NCBI RefSeq assembly: GCF_041751335.1 | Contig: NZ_JBGSXS010000231.1 | Coordinates: 1-64,000 of the forward strand | Direction: 5' to 3' | DNA from: Aquiflexum sp041751335 | GTDB taxonomy: Bacteria > Bacteroidota > Bacteroidia > Cytophagales > Cyclobacteriaceae | Length of the DNA: 64,000 nt | Part shown: piece by piece, positions 15,724 through 24,330 of the stretch | How positions within the stretch are numbered: the stretch's first letter is position 1 | Layout of the letters: every line of letters starts with the position of its first letter | Position numbers and translations under genes: made by a program | The notes under the pieces: generated by a model | The model's input: only the letters and a program-made list of their open reading frames with translations | Told to the model about the DNA's origin: nothing | Databases searched by the model: none

Positions 15724-16878
15724 ATGAAATTACTTACCGAAAAATTAGTTCAGCATCTTTTGTCAAAAAGTGAAGAACCCTGCATATCCCTCTACATGCC
15801 AACGCATAGGAGCCATCCCGACAACCAACAGGACCCTATCATGTACAAGAATCTTCTGAAAGAAATCGAGAATTCTTTACTTCAAAAATATTCGAATGAT
15901 GAAACCAATGAATTTCTGGCACCATTGGAAGAACTGATAGATGATCCCAAAATATGGAACTTAACGCTTGAAGGTTTAGCAGTTTTCAGTTCTGCCAGCG
16001 TCATGGAAATCGTGAAGTTACAAGTGGTTGTAGAACCGCTCGCAATAGTAGCAGATAGTTTTCATACCAAACCCCTACGTAAGTACCTGCAATCCGTGGA
16101 TCGTTTTCATGTTTTAGGCTTAAGTTTACATGATATATCCTTATATGAAGGTAACAGACATCACCTTACTGAAATCGATCTGATGGAGGAAGTCCCAAAA
16201 ACCATAGAGGAAGCACTTGGTTATGAATTGACAGACAAACACACCACAGTAGCCTCTTATGGAGGTGCCAGCGGGGAAAGTTCTTCTATGCGTCATGGTC
16301 ATGGTGGTAAAAAAGAAGAAATGGACGTTGATGCAGAGCGTTTTTTCAGAGAAATAGGAAAGGCGGTTCAAGAGCATTACTCTAAACCCACTGGATTGCC
16401 CTTGATTTTGGCGGCCCTTCCAGAACACCATAACCTTTTTCAGAAGTTAAGTGAAAATCCTTTGCTAGTCTCGGAAGGTATTAAAGTTAACCCCAAATCA
16501 GTTCCTGAAGAAAGATTGAAAGAATTGGCATGGGAGGTCATGGAACCTGAATACCAAAAGACATTGGACATCTTGGTTGAGAAATTTGAGCAGGCGAGAG
16601 CAGATGGTAAAGGGGGTGATGATTATAAAGAATTGGCCGTTGCTGCAGTTGAAGGTAGGATTGATACGCTAATATTGGAATCTGACAAGGTGATTGCAGC
16701 AAGGATAACCAACTTAGAGACGGGAAATACCCAGAAAAAAGATATCGATAATCCTAGAGTTGATGATCTTTTGGACGATATGGGCGAATTGGTTCTTAAA
16801 ATGGGAGGTAAAGTTATTGTGATGCCTTCTGAAAATATACCTACCGAAACCGGAATGGCTGCAATTTTCCGTTATTGA
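15724..16878 (+). CDS. Bacterial archaeo-eukaryotic release factor family protein (baeRF)
   Basis: A 384-residue cytoplasmic protein. The N-terminal domain (EEPCISLYMPTHRSHPDNQQDP) and the C-terminal Pelota/eRF1-like fold ending KVIVMPSENIPTETGMAAIFRY match the baeRF families (closest to what I know as baeRF3). These are predicted to act on ribosomes, possibly in rescue or hibernation, but this is not experimentally settled. A His- and Gly-rich loop near residues 185-200 (MRHGHGGKKEE) is a linker. It is monocistronic, followed by a 16-bp palindrome and a very strong terminator. Confidence 0.75.
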   Translation: MKLLTEKLVQHLLSKSEEPCISLYMPTHRSHPDNQQDPIMYKNLLKEIENSLLQKYSNDETNEFLAPLEELIDDPKIWNLTLEGLAVFSSASVMEIVKLQVVVEPLAIVADSFHTKPLRKYLQSVDRFHVLGLSLHDISLYEGNRHHLTEIDLMEEVPKTIEEALGYELTDKHTTVASYGGASGESSSMRHGHGGKKEEMDVDAERFFREIGKAVQEHYSKPTGLPLILAALPEHHNLFQKLSENPLLVSEGIKVNPKSVPEERLKELAWEVMEPEYQKTLDILVEKFEQARADGKGGDDYKELAVAAVEGRIDTLILESDKVIAARITNLETGNTQKKDIDNPRVDDLLDDMGELVLKMGGKVIVMPSENIPTETGMAAIFRY

Positions 16879-16958
16879 TCATTCCCCAACTTTTAAAATG
16901 TTCATTTCGAAAGCTAAAGCAGGAATAGTTGAACTTAAGAAAGATCATTTTTAAATTT

Positions 16959-16974
16959 TAACTAACGTTAGTTA
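16959..16974. promoter_or_regulatory. 16-bp perfect palindrome, possible operator
   Basis: TAACTAACGTTAGTTA reads the same on both strands. It lies 81 bp after the baeRF stop and 145 bp before the phosphatase-like gene. Palindromes of this shape are typical binding sites of TetR-type repressors, but no such gene is near. Confidence 0.35.
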
Positions 16975-16983
16975 GAATTCATA

Positions 16984-17040
16984 AAGTGCCAGCGAGGGGT
17001 TCAGATCCATTTTGATCTGAACCCTTCGCTGGCACTTTTT
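16984..17040. terminator. Strong intrinsic terminator after baeRF gene
   Basis: An approximately 24-bp stem: left arm 16984-17007 (AAGTGCCAGCGAGGGG...), right arm 17014-17037, loop CATTTT, only one G-T pair, T-run after it and A-run before it. It would act on either strand. Confidence 0.88.
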
Positions 17041-17119
17041 CTTGATACTTACTTAACATTTTATTCATCATTAAATCTGGATTTTATTTTAGTATTGCTA
17101 AACATTAAATCTGTTTCTG

Positions 17120-18940
17120 ATGACATTTGTATTATTATTGTTTACTTTGATTACACAGGTCTTCACTTCTCCTTCGATTGGTGATACTCTTCCCAAACCT
17201 GTAGAGGAATTTTGGTTTTGGAACCAAACAGATCTCCCAAGAAATGGAATTACAAGATCGGGGGATTTCAAAAAGATGGAGGATTTAAGGGTTGACTACC
17301 AAATTCCCATGATTTCTTCCTTTGGAATTAATCAGCCCATTTCCGGAGTATACAAGCCGTTTGAAGTTTCAGAGGATTTTTTCTCCAATCCTTTTGCTAT
17401 TGAATTTTTGATTCTTGACCATGTCAATCAGCCGGTCGGAATGGATGCCATTTGGACTGATGGTTCTTCTCCACAGTTGATTTTTCTACTTTACGACAAC
17501 AAAATTCAACTTAAAGGGAAACAGGGTGAAAATTGGATTTCAAAAAGCCAACCTGCTGCGTATTGGAAAAAGTACTGGACACATATTATCATCAGTTTTG
17601 ATGGCATTAAATCCACTGTGTTTGTTCAGGGAGAAAAAACCATGGAACTGGATGCCAATATTTTGAAAAATACCGGTAATTTTTATTTAAGGTCCTTTTT
17701 GACAAATGAACCCTATATGCAATTGCATGATTTTTTGAAGCAGACTGCCCTTTATCAGGGATCAATGGATTCAGGGATGATCAATGAAAGGTTTGATAAA
17801 ATCAAAAATCAGATCGAATCGGGTAAACTGTTTCCGGATAAATTCCATTTGATGGCAGGTCCTTACTTAAGCCATATTCAGGAAAATGCTGCCCAAATAG
17901 TTTGGGAAACTGACGAGCCCTCCAAATCCACTGTTCATTTTGGAGAAAAACTTCCATTGGTTGAAAAGAAAGCAGCCATTTCCAGTGAGAGTGCTATAAA
18001 TTCGATTGTATTGACCGGATTGGATGCCGGTACCACTTACTATTATCAAGTGGAAATGGAATCAGATCAAGGAGAAAAGACTATGACACCTGTGCTGACT
18101 TTTCAGACAGTAAAGCTTAAAAATGAGCCCTTTCTGTTCGGAATTATCAGCGACACAGAAAGCCGTCCCCATATCAACCATAGGGTAGGAGAGATGCTTT
18201 GGGATGAGCGTCCTGATTTTCTTATCCATCTCGGTGACCTATCTGATGGAGGTAAAAAAGACCATAAGTTTGAATGGACGATGGAGTATTTTCAGGGTAT
18301 TGGTCCATTGACCTCCCGAATTCCGATTGCCACAGTTCCCGGAAATGGAGATGCCGACCTTTTTTGGTACAGCCAATACCATCCTCAGACAGGGGAGAAA
18401 GGTTACTATCGGTTTGATTATGGAGAAGCCTCGTTATGGATGCTCAACAGCAACCTGAAAAAAGAATTGCAATCAGGTGGTAAGCAATACAATTGGTTGA
18501 AGGAAGAATTGGCTAATAGCAGTTCCAAATGGAAATTTGTGGTATTGCACCATGCGCCTTATACTTCTGATGAAGATGATTATGGAAATACTTGGGCAGG
18601 TCCCGGGAATCAAGGAGATACCCAACTGAAAGACTTGGTTCAATTGATGGAAAGCTATAAAGTGGATATGGTTTTTTATGGACACTTGCACACCTATATG
18701 CGCTCCCATCTGATCAAAGGAGATAAAGTTGATGTTGAAAATGGGGTGACCTATATCCAAGCAGGTGGTACTGGTGGGAACTTAGAAGACAATGCCCCCA
18801 CAAGAACCTGGTTTGCTGCCAAGAATTTTAGGGGATTCCATTATTGCACAGTTCAGGTTGTTGGGGAAAAGCTTGAATTAAGGACTTATGATTTAACTGG
18901 GGGGATGATTGATTTCTACTCCAAATTCTCAAAAAAATAA
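17120..18940 (+). CDS. Exported purple-acid-phosphatase-like protein with LamG-type domain
   Basis: A 606-residue protein with an N-terminal signal peptide (about residues 1-18), a concanavalin/LamG-like domain (about 60-230), a fibronectin-like purple acid phosphatase N-domain (about 245-330, AQIVWETDEPSKSTVHFG) and a metallophosphatase domain (about 335-600). Metal motifs HLGDLSDGG, VVLHHAPY and FYGHLHTYMR are present, but two sites differ from the norm: the first Asp motif reads SDTES and the GNH(D/E) motif reads GNGD, losing the catalytic histidine. Activity is therefore uncertain; a changed substrate or a binding role is possible. Its 3' end overlaps the convergent regulator gene by 25 bases. 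Confidence 0.8.
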   Translation: MTFVLLLFTLITQVFTSPSIGDTLPKPVEEFWFWNQTDLPRNGITRSGDFKKMEDLRVDYQIPMISSFGINQPISGVYKPFEVSEDFFSNPFAIEFLILDHVNQPVGMDAIWTDGSSPQLIFLLYDNKIQLKGKQGENWISKSQPAAYWKKYWTHIIISFDGIKSTVFVQGEKTMELDANILKNTGNFYLRSFLTNEPYMQLHDFLKQTALYQGSMDSGMINERFDKIKNQIESGKLFPDKFHLMAGPYLSHIQENAAQIVWETDEPSKSTVHFGEKLPLVEKKAAISSESAINSIVLTGLDAGTTYYYQVEMESDQGEKTMTPVLTFQTVKLKNEPFLFGIISDTESRPHINHRVGEMLWDERPDFLIHLGDLSDGGKKDHKFEWTMEYFQGIGPLTSRIPIATVPGNGDADLFWYSQYHPQTGEKGYYRFDYGEASLWMLNSNLKKELQSGGKQYNWLKEELANSSSKWKFVVLHHAPYTSDEDDYGNTWAGPGNQGDTQLKDLVQLMESYKVDMVFYGHLHTYMRSHLIKGDKVDVENGVTYIQAGGTGGNLEDNAPTRTWFAAKNFRGFHYCTVQVVGEKLELRTYDLTGGMIDFYSKFSKK

Positions 18941-19494
18941 ACCACCAGCATTTTTACGGGCACATTACCCTCATTTACCGGATTATGTTCCAGCCTGCCA
19001 TCAAAAAGCATGGAATCCCCTTCATGCAGTTCTATGCTAGAATCCCTGAAAATATACTTGACGGAGCCTTGAAGGATATATTTGAATTCAAATGCATCTG
19101 TAGTTACAAAATCCCTCACTGATCCGGGCTGAATTTCAAGCAGGACAAAGTCCACTGCCCCTGTTTTGATTTTTCGGGTAAAAATTCGTTCGTACTGATA
19201 GCCTGAGGCCGGTTCTTTCTCAAATTTGCGGTACTCTTCTTTCCTTAATACCAATATCGGAGCTTCCCTTCCATCAAGACTCAGGTCATTGAAAAAATAA
19301 TTCAAATCCACCTCCAAGCCTTTAATGATCTGCATCAATACCAGAAGAGAAGGAATGGTCCTTGAGTTTTCTATTTGGGAAATCAATCCTTTTGTAACAC
19401 CTGCACGGTCTGCGATTTCCTGAATGGTCAGGTTTTTATCTTTTCTGATACTTTTGATTTTTTGGCTGATCTGAACCAATATTTCATTTTCCAT
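18916..19494 (-). CDS. XRE-family regulator with cupin domain
   Basis: A 192-residue transcription factor: helix-turn-helix at about residues 10-65 (LTIQEIADRAGVTKGLISQ, IENSRTIPSLLVLMQI) and a C-terminal cupin barrel at about 110-190 (GDSMLFDGRLEHNPVN) that should bind a small effector. It is the last gene of a minus-strand string with the FAD oxidoreductase, DUF5690 carrier and PhnX-like hydrolase, so it probably senses an aminophosphonate or its breakdown product and controls them (inference). Start ATG 19494, 38 bp after the oxidoreductase stop. Confidence 0.88.
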   Translation of the reverse strand: MENEILVQISQKIKSIRKDKNLTIQEIADRAGVTKGLISQIENSRTIPSLLVLMQIIKGLEVDLNYFFNDLSLDGREAPILVLRKEEYRKFEKEPASGYQYERIFTRKIKTGAVDFVLLEIQPGSVRDFVTTDAFEFKYILQGSVKYIFRDSSIELHEGDSMLFDGRLEHNPVNEGNVPVKMLVVYFFENLE

Positions 19495-19532
19495 TTTGAA
19501 AAATAAGCGTAAATCTTTTTATGTCTAAAGTT

Positions 19533-20657
19533 TTAAAGAATTCTTTCTGTCACTTCTTCCCCCAATCCAAAAGAAAGGGTCATCCCTGCACCTCCTAGGC
19601 CATTGACGATCCAAGTTTGGGGATTGATCTGATGGATGAATTCTGTGGCACCATTGGTCATTTTAGGATAAATTCCGTGCCAGGATGATTCCGTTGTCCA
19701 GTCCTTAAAGGAAGCAAAAGTTTTCAAAAATCCAAGAATTTTATCATTGATATCCTGTCGGTCAAATGGATCCAAATGCAGACCATATTCATGGCTGTCA
19801 CCAATGGTCAATTGGCCCGAACCATTTTGGGATACCATGATATGAATGCCCAAATCCAACATTTCAGGATATTGATCTTCGTACACAGCTTTCAATTTCG
19901 ACAATGAGGGAGCAACATGAAAACCTTTATAGTGGATAAAACTCAAACCTGCACAAAGTGGAGGGCCGATACGCCAATTTTCGGGCTGCTTGACCAACCG
20001 CATCATCTGTAGTTTACATTTGGTGATTGGGGTGTTGGAATAAACTTCAGGATACAAGGTTTCGAAATCCGCTCCGCTACAGACAAAAATCAGATCAGCT
20101 TCCCAACTTTCTTTACCAGAAAACACTTTGTTTCCGTCGATTTGTGAAATAGCTTTGTTCCATTCAAAAGTGACATTTTCCAAGGATTCCAAATAATCGG
20201 CAGTTTTCCAGATGGCTTCCCTTGGATTCACGATCATTTCTTCTTCCGTCCAAAGCGCCCCTTTCAAACCAAGGGTAATGGCAGCAGGGCTTTTTTCCTT
20301 TGTTTGTGAAGGGCTAAGGTGATGAGCAGATTTGAATCCTTGCATAGCATACACATATTCACCGACCACTTCATTTTCCAGTTCTGTATAAGCCAAATGG
20401 AGGGAACCGGTTTGTTCTGCGCCAAATCTCGCTTTTTTGCTCATCTCCAACCAAATCTCTCTTGACCTCATCGCCCGGTCAAATGTCTCTCCCTGTGCCT
20501 GACCAACAGGCCATACCATCCCAAAATTACGGATAGATGCCCCCACAGGTCTTGGATTTCTTTCTATGACTTTCACCTTCCATCCTTTATTGGAAAGGGC
20601 TCGCGTGATGGCAAGCCCAACGATTCCTGCACCGATTACTATTGCTGATTGGTTCAT
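19533..20657 (-). CDS. FAD-dependent oxidoreductase, TIGR03364 type (phosphonate-associated)
   Basis: A DAO-family flavoprotein of 374 residues. The dinucleotide motif is IVIGAGIVGLAITRAL at the N-terminus, followed by RNFGMVWPVGQAQGE, and the C-terminal FAD motif is VNGLGGAGMTLSFGLGEEV. I recognise it as the family tied to phosphonate gene clusters; members have been reported to oxidise 2-aminoethylphosphonate derivatives, including N-methylated ones, to phosphonoacetaldehyde. That product is exactly the substrate of the PhnX-like enzyme encoded 1.6 kb upstream in the same string. It starts 13 bp after the DUF5690 stop, consistent with cotranscription. Confidence 0.85.
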   Translation of the reverse strand: MNQSAIVIGAGIVGLAITRALSNKGWKVKVIERNPRPVGASIRNFGMVWPVGQAQGETFDRAMRSREIWLEMSKKARFGAEQTGSLHLAYTELENEVVGEYVYAMQGFKSAHHLSPSQTKEKSPAAITLGLKGALWTEEEMIVNPREAIWKTADYLESLENVTFEWNKAISQIDGNKVFSGKESWEADLIFVCSGADFETLYPEVYSNTPITKCKLQMMRLVKQPENWRIGPPLCAGLSFIHYKGFHVAPSLSKLKAVYEDQYPEMLDLGIHIMVSQNGSGQLTIGDSHEYGLHLDPFDRQDINDKILGFLKTFASFKDWTTESSWHGIYPKMTNGATEFIHQINPQTWIVNGLGGAGMTLSFGLGEEVTERIL

Positions 20658-20670
20658 TTTTGAAATAGGT

Positions 20671-21993
20671 TTAATAGCTTGTCTTAAGGATCACTTTTTC
20701 TTGAAGGTCATTAGATGGCTTTTTCAATTTTCTTTTGAAATAAAAAAGCGTAAAAAGGATTAACAATACACTCAGGCTCAAAAATATGAGGATGACCTGC
20801 GAGTAGAAATTATACCAACTCATATTTTCCAAGATGCCAAATTGCTTGATGGTCACAATCCCTACCGAACCCAAATATCCAAAACTGTCAGCCAGATACA
20901 TTAGGAATCCCACATTTCCCGCAGATCGAAAAGCAGCAATCAACCTTTCAAAAAGGAGGCAGTTAAAAGGAATATAGCCCATATAAATCCCCGTTCCGGT
21001 TCCGACTACCCAATTAAATGGAGAAATGATCCCCATCTTGAGTAAAACCGTCGAACCAACCGCCAAACCAAGTCCTCCTATAATGATCCAATGATTAATA
21101 AAAAGTGCCTGTTCGTTATTTTTGACCAAAACCAAGGAGGCCATCATAAACAGTAAGAATAGTGTGATCGGAATCTCAGTCTGCGTAAGAAGTGCGGGAC
21201 TGACCACAATATCCAAGGCTTCCCAGATTTCCACAGCAAAATTGTCCCTCAAGTCCCGTAAAGCGGTCAATACTATATATACCAAAACCAAAATGATGAT
21301 TCCAGGCTTGAAAACGTTGAAAAATGCTTTTCTCTCCGCTTTGGACATGGGAGTCCGTGCCGAGCGTAAAGTAATGTCCTGCGAAGTAGGGGGAGGGGTT
21401 TGGTTCAAAAGAATTACAGAGATCAATAGAATGGGGACAAAAAGACCTCCGGTCCAAAAAGGCATCCAATATTCACTGACCTGCCATTCATCTATCAGGT
21501 ATTTGCCAATGGATTTGACTAAACCTGAAGAAAACACAAAACTGACAGCAAGGATACTCCCCATCATTTCTGTAAACTTTCTTCCTTCGAGATAATGAAA
21601 AACCAATCCCCAGATCAAACCCAATGGAAATCCATTGACCAAAAAACAAAGTATGTTGAAAGGTGCTGGCAGGATGGCAAACCCAAGCAATCCAAACCAG
21701 GATATTCCGATCAGGGATATAATCAGAATGGCTCTTTTTTCAGGGCGCAATTCCGAGATCATTTTAATGCCATAAAACTTGCTCGCCATGTATCCAAAAG
21801 TCTGTGCCAAAATCAACCAAACCTTCAAATCCATTCCAAATAGCACTTCCCCTTCAAAAGTTGCAGCAGCAAATGGCTTCCTAAATGCATACATACTGCT
21901 GTAAGTCAGAAACGCCATACTTGCCGCAAACAAACTCATCGTGAAATTGCTGCTTTTGGCCAGTCGCTTGCTGATGGAGGGTATTTGGAGCAT
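20671..21993 (-). CDS. DUF5690 MFS-like membrane carrier
   Basis: A 440-residue integral membrane protein with about 12 hydrophobic segments. Near the N-terminus, MAFLTYSSMYAFRKPFAAATF recalls the conserved segment of GlpT/UhpT organophosphate-phosphate antiporters. The family has no assigned substrate that I know of. Sitting between the PhnX-like hydrolase and the TIGR03364 oxidoreductase, it most likely imports an aminophosphonate across the inner membrane (inference). The start at 21993 gives a short cytoplasmic N-terminus. Confidence 0.8.
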   Translation of the reverse strand: MLQIPSISKRLAKSSNFTMSLFAASMAFLTYSSMYAFRKPFAAATFEGEVLFGMDLKVWLILAQTFGYMASKFYGIKMISELRPEKRAILIISLIGISWFGLLGFAILPAPFNILCFLVNGFPLGLIWGLVFHYLEGRKFTEMMGSILAVSFVFSSGLVKSIGKYLIDEWQVSEYWMPFWTGGLFVPILLISVILLNQTPPPTSQDITLRSARTPMSKAERKAFFNVFKPGIIILVLVYIVLTALRDLRDNFAVEIWEALDIVVSPALLTQTEIPITLFLLFMMASLVLVKNNEQALFINHWIIIGGLGLAVGSTVLLKMGIISPFNWVVGTGTGIYMGYIPFNCLLFERLIAAFRSAGNVGFLMYLADSFGYLGSVGIVTIKQFGILENMSWYNFYSQVILIFLSLSVLLILFTLFYFKRKLKKPSNDLQEKVILKTSY

Positions 21994-22072
21994 TAAAAGT
22001 ATTTTATTTATTTTTTTATATAATTCTCGACTTTGCCAGCAGTAAGGTTTCTTATCTCTTCGCCTCAGTCAA

Positions 22073-22227
22073 AACCTTCGAGGTCTAAAAAAGACCTCAA
22101 AGGTTGGAGGGGCCGACCTTTGGGGTTTTTAATACCCCGAAGGTCTTTTATGGTATAGCCTATCATTTTCTCTTTTTGCTATTTGTTGTGAAAAACCTTC
22201 GAGGTCTGGAAAAAGACCTCAAAGGTT
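22073..22227. repeat. Three AACCTTCGAGGTC hairpins in a row
   Basis: Hairpins at 22073-22105, 22115-22145 and 22194-22227, the outer two with arms AACCTTCGAGGTC and GACCTCAAAGGTT and the middle one with GACCTTTGGGG and CCCCGAAGGTC. They separate the PhnX-like gene stop (22250) from the DUF5690 gene start (21993). They could terminate or attenuate the minus-strand transcript. Related copies: 10047-10083 and, degenerate, 33912-33946. Confidence 0.7.
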
Positions 22228-22249
22228 ATCCAACCTCACATCTCACGTC

Positions 22250-22957
22250 TTATGTCTTACGTCTTCCATCAACCAAACCCAAAACCTCCCTTAATGAATG
22301 CACCACATGTGTAGGATGATGCTTTCTTAATTCACTTTCTGTAAAAGCTCCGGTTGTCACGGCAATGCTCATAAGACAACCGGAATTGTGACCTTGGTTG
22401 ACATCTACTTCTGTATCGCCGATTTTGATTACTTCTTTTGGATCGGTAATTCCAAATTTTTTCATTATGACCTGAATCATATCAGCATATGGTCTGCCTC
22501 TTTCGACCTCATCACTACAAACTGTGATATCGATCAATGGAGTATTTATCCAACCGACCCTTTCCAAAATCACATCCGTAATGTCTCGGCTGAATCCGGT
22601 ATCCAATCCTACTTTTATACCCATTTTTTGGAGTTCGGTAAAAACTTCCTCCGCATCGTCCATGGCAGCAATACCGGGTGTATTCCGGTAGTATTCAATC
22701 ATATTGCTTACAAATTCATCATGTACTGCCGAAATCAATTCCTCGGTTATTTCATTTTGATTGGATACATTTTGGGATAATAAGTCCCGTATAGCCAATG
22801 GTTTTGGGTACCCCATTTTCTCTTGGGCCTCTTCCAAGGTGACTTTATCAAAACCGTGGTGAAGAAATGCTTCCTGGAATGCAGCAGCAACATTACTGTT
22901 GTCCTTAATGGTAGTTCCTGCCATGTCAAAGACTGCCAGTTTTATAGATTTTTCCAT
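22250..22957 (-). CDS. PhnX-like phosphonatase (HAD superfamily)
   Basis: A 235-residue HAD hydrolase. The nucleophile motif is VFDMAGTTIKD with Asp11, and the cap carries MGYPK with Lys52. In phosphonoacetaldehyde hydrolase PhnX the Schiff-base lysine follows the nucleophile by 41 residues, exactly the spacing seen here, which supports C-P bond cleavage of phosphonoacetaldehyde or a close relative. The later Lys and Asp motifs (ERGRPYADM, KIGDTEVDV) fit HAD motifs III and IV. It is shorter than PhnX (about 270) and matches the phosphonatase-like TIGR03351 group. It is the first gene of the minus-strand phosphonate string and divergent from the PhnZ-like gene. Confidence 0.85.
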   Translation of the reverse strand: MEKSIKLAVFDMAGTTIKDNSNVAAAFQEAFLHHGFDKVTLEEAQEKMGYPKPLAIRDLLSQNVSNQNEITEELISAVHDEFVSNMIEYYRNTPGIAAMDDAEEVFTELQKMGIKVGLDTGFSRDITDVILERVGWINTPLIDITVCSDEVERGRPYADMIQVIMKKFGITDPKEVIKIGDTEVDVNQGHNSGCLMSIAVTTGAFTESELRKHHPTHVVHSLREVLGLVDGRRKT

Positions 22958-23470
22958 ATTTCTGAATGGGCCTTAATTGTCAATAAAGAGGGTGAAAAGA
23001 ATCGGTTGAAATCAAAATTATTCTTGAGCGGCATTAATGTTTAGCAAAAATAAACTTTTGTATATTTTCAACAATAAATATATTGATTATCCTTCTGTTA
23101 ATTTTACAGGGATTTACAAGTCTAAAAATTAAAGAAGATAGTCTTTATGGAAGTAAAAAGACCTTTTGATTTTGCACAGCAAAAAGTACTTTTATATAAT
23201 CTGCTATACTCTTTCCTACAACCAAAAAAAGTAATCTATTCTAAATGCTGGTTAAATATAGATTCATACCAACTTCATCCCGAAAGCTATCGAGATCGGT
23301 CTTCAGTCTTCCCTGCCTGCCGCAGCAAGGCATCACGAGAAACAACCGTAATTTGGTAACTATTATCATCCCAGATAATCATATAGTTAATTATTTGTTA
23401 ACAGAAAATGCTTCTTTAATCAATAGCCTTGATTTAATTTAGTATTTATAAACAATTGGATATTGACGCA
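22958..23470. other. Divergent control region of the phosphonate genes
   Basis: About 510 bp between the PhnX-like gene (minus) and the PhnZ-like gene (plus). It is A+T rich; both promoters and any operator of the XRE-cupin regulator should be here. I could not identify a clear operator. A short repeat-like patch with CCGAAAGCTATCGAGATCGG lies at 23280-23300. No coding region supported. Confidence 0.55.
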
Positions 23471-24034
23471 ATGGGAAAATCGAAACTGGAAAGGATTGAT
23501 GAAGTGTTTGGCCTTTATGAAAAGTTTGGACAGACTGATTATATAGGAGAGCCTGTTTCACAGATAGAGCACATGTGTCAGTCTGCTCAATTGGCCGAAA
23601 AATGGGGCTTTGATGAAGAAGTGATATTAGCAGCTTTTTTCCATGATATCGGACATCTCTTTGCATTGGATCAGGATCTTGAAAATATGGGAGGATATGG
23701 GGTGATGAGCCATGAAAAGTTGGGCGCGGATTTTCTAAGGAAATTGGGATTTCCTGAAAAAATTGCAAAACTAGTAGAGAATCATGTACAGGCCAAAAGA
23801 TATTTGACTTGCAAGTATCCCGAATACTTTCAAAAATTATCTGAAGCAAGTAAAAAGACTTTGGAATACCAAGGCGGCGTGATGACTGCTGATGAGGCTG
23901 AAGTATTTGAAAAAGATGGATTATTTGAACTTTCCCTAAAAATGCGCACTTGGGATGAGTTGGCCAAAGAAGAGAAAGTCCCCTTGCCTGATATGGACAG
24001 GTATAAAGAGCTGGCATTAAAGGTGATTTCCTGA
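23471..24034 (+). CDS. phnZ: PhnZ-like HD-domain oxygenase (C-P bond cleaving)
   Basis: A 187-residue HD-domain protein of the mixed-valence di-iron oxygenase type that cleaves 2-amino-1-hydroxyethylphosphonate to glycine and phosphate. From ATG 23471 the numbering coincides with PhnZ: Tyr24 and Glu27 in DYIGEPV (labile iron ligand and substrate-amine contact in PhnZ), His34, His58-Asp59 in FFHDIGH, His81, His105 in ENHVQAKRYLT, and Asp162. This is much closer to PhnZ than to generic HD hydrolases. An in-frame TTG at 23456 would add five residues and is less likely. The usual partner PhnY, a 2-oxoglutarate oxygenase, is not in the window. Confidence 0.85.
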   Translation: MGKSKLERIDEVFGLYEKFGQTDYIGEPVSQIEHMCQSAQLAEKWGFDEEVILAAFFHDIGHLFALDQDLENMGGYGVMSHEKLGADFLRKLGFPEKIAKLVENHVQAKRYLTCKYPEYFQKLSEASKKTLEYQGGVMTADEAEVFEKDGLFELSLKMRTWDELAKEEKVPLPDMDRYKELALKVIS

Positions 24035-24170
24035 AGAACGCAGGTAAAGCTGATTTTTTCACTGATTTAATTATCTGTGTGCATCAGTAAAATCAGTTTC
24101 ATACCTGCCTGAATGCTCACAGCAGGCTGGAGCTTTCCATCAAATGATTCTTTCCCAATAAGAGTCATAT

Positions 24171-24329
24171 CCGCCAATGTGAGTCTCTACCGCCAACAGC
24201 TAATATAAGTGTTTCCCGCCATTGTGAGTGTCACATTTCTCACATTTTTTAGGACAGACCTATCCAACCGCCAATGTGAGTGTCTCCACTCACATTTCCT
24301 TTCCCCTGTGAGTGCCTCCACTCACATCC
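24171..24329. repeat. AATGTGAGTG hairpin repeats
   Basis: Five related units at about 24171, 24199, 24217, 24269 and 24305. The best (24271-24297) reads AATGTGAGTGTCTCCACTCACATT with self-complementary ends. The segments between them vary in length and share words, so this is not a CRISPR array. Two further units lie at 26073-26135 beyond the phosphatase gene, so the element flanks that gene on both sides. Confidence 0.65.
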
Positions 24330-24330
24330 T

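Noticed and set aside
21122..21595. 157-codon plus-strand frame within the DUF5690 gene
   Set aside because: Antisense shadow; biased composition follows from the membrane protein on the other strand.
23439..24062. 207-codon minus-strand frame over the PhnZ-like gene
   Set aside because: The plus strand encodes a protein with all PhnZ residues; the minus frame is compositionally odd and has no recognisable motif.
24171..24329. Possible CRISPR array from repeated GTGAGTG units
   Set aside because: Unit length and spacing vary, spacers share words with the units, units are self-complementary, and no cas gene is nearby.
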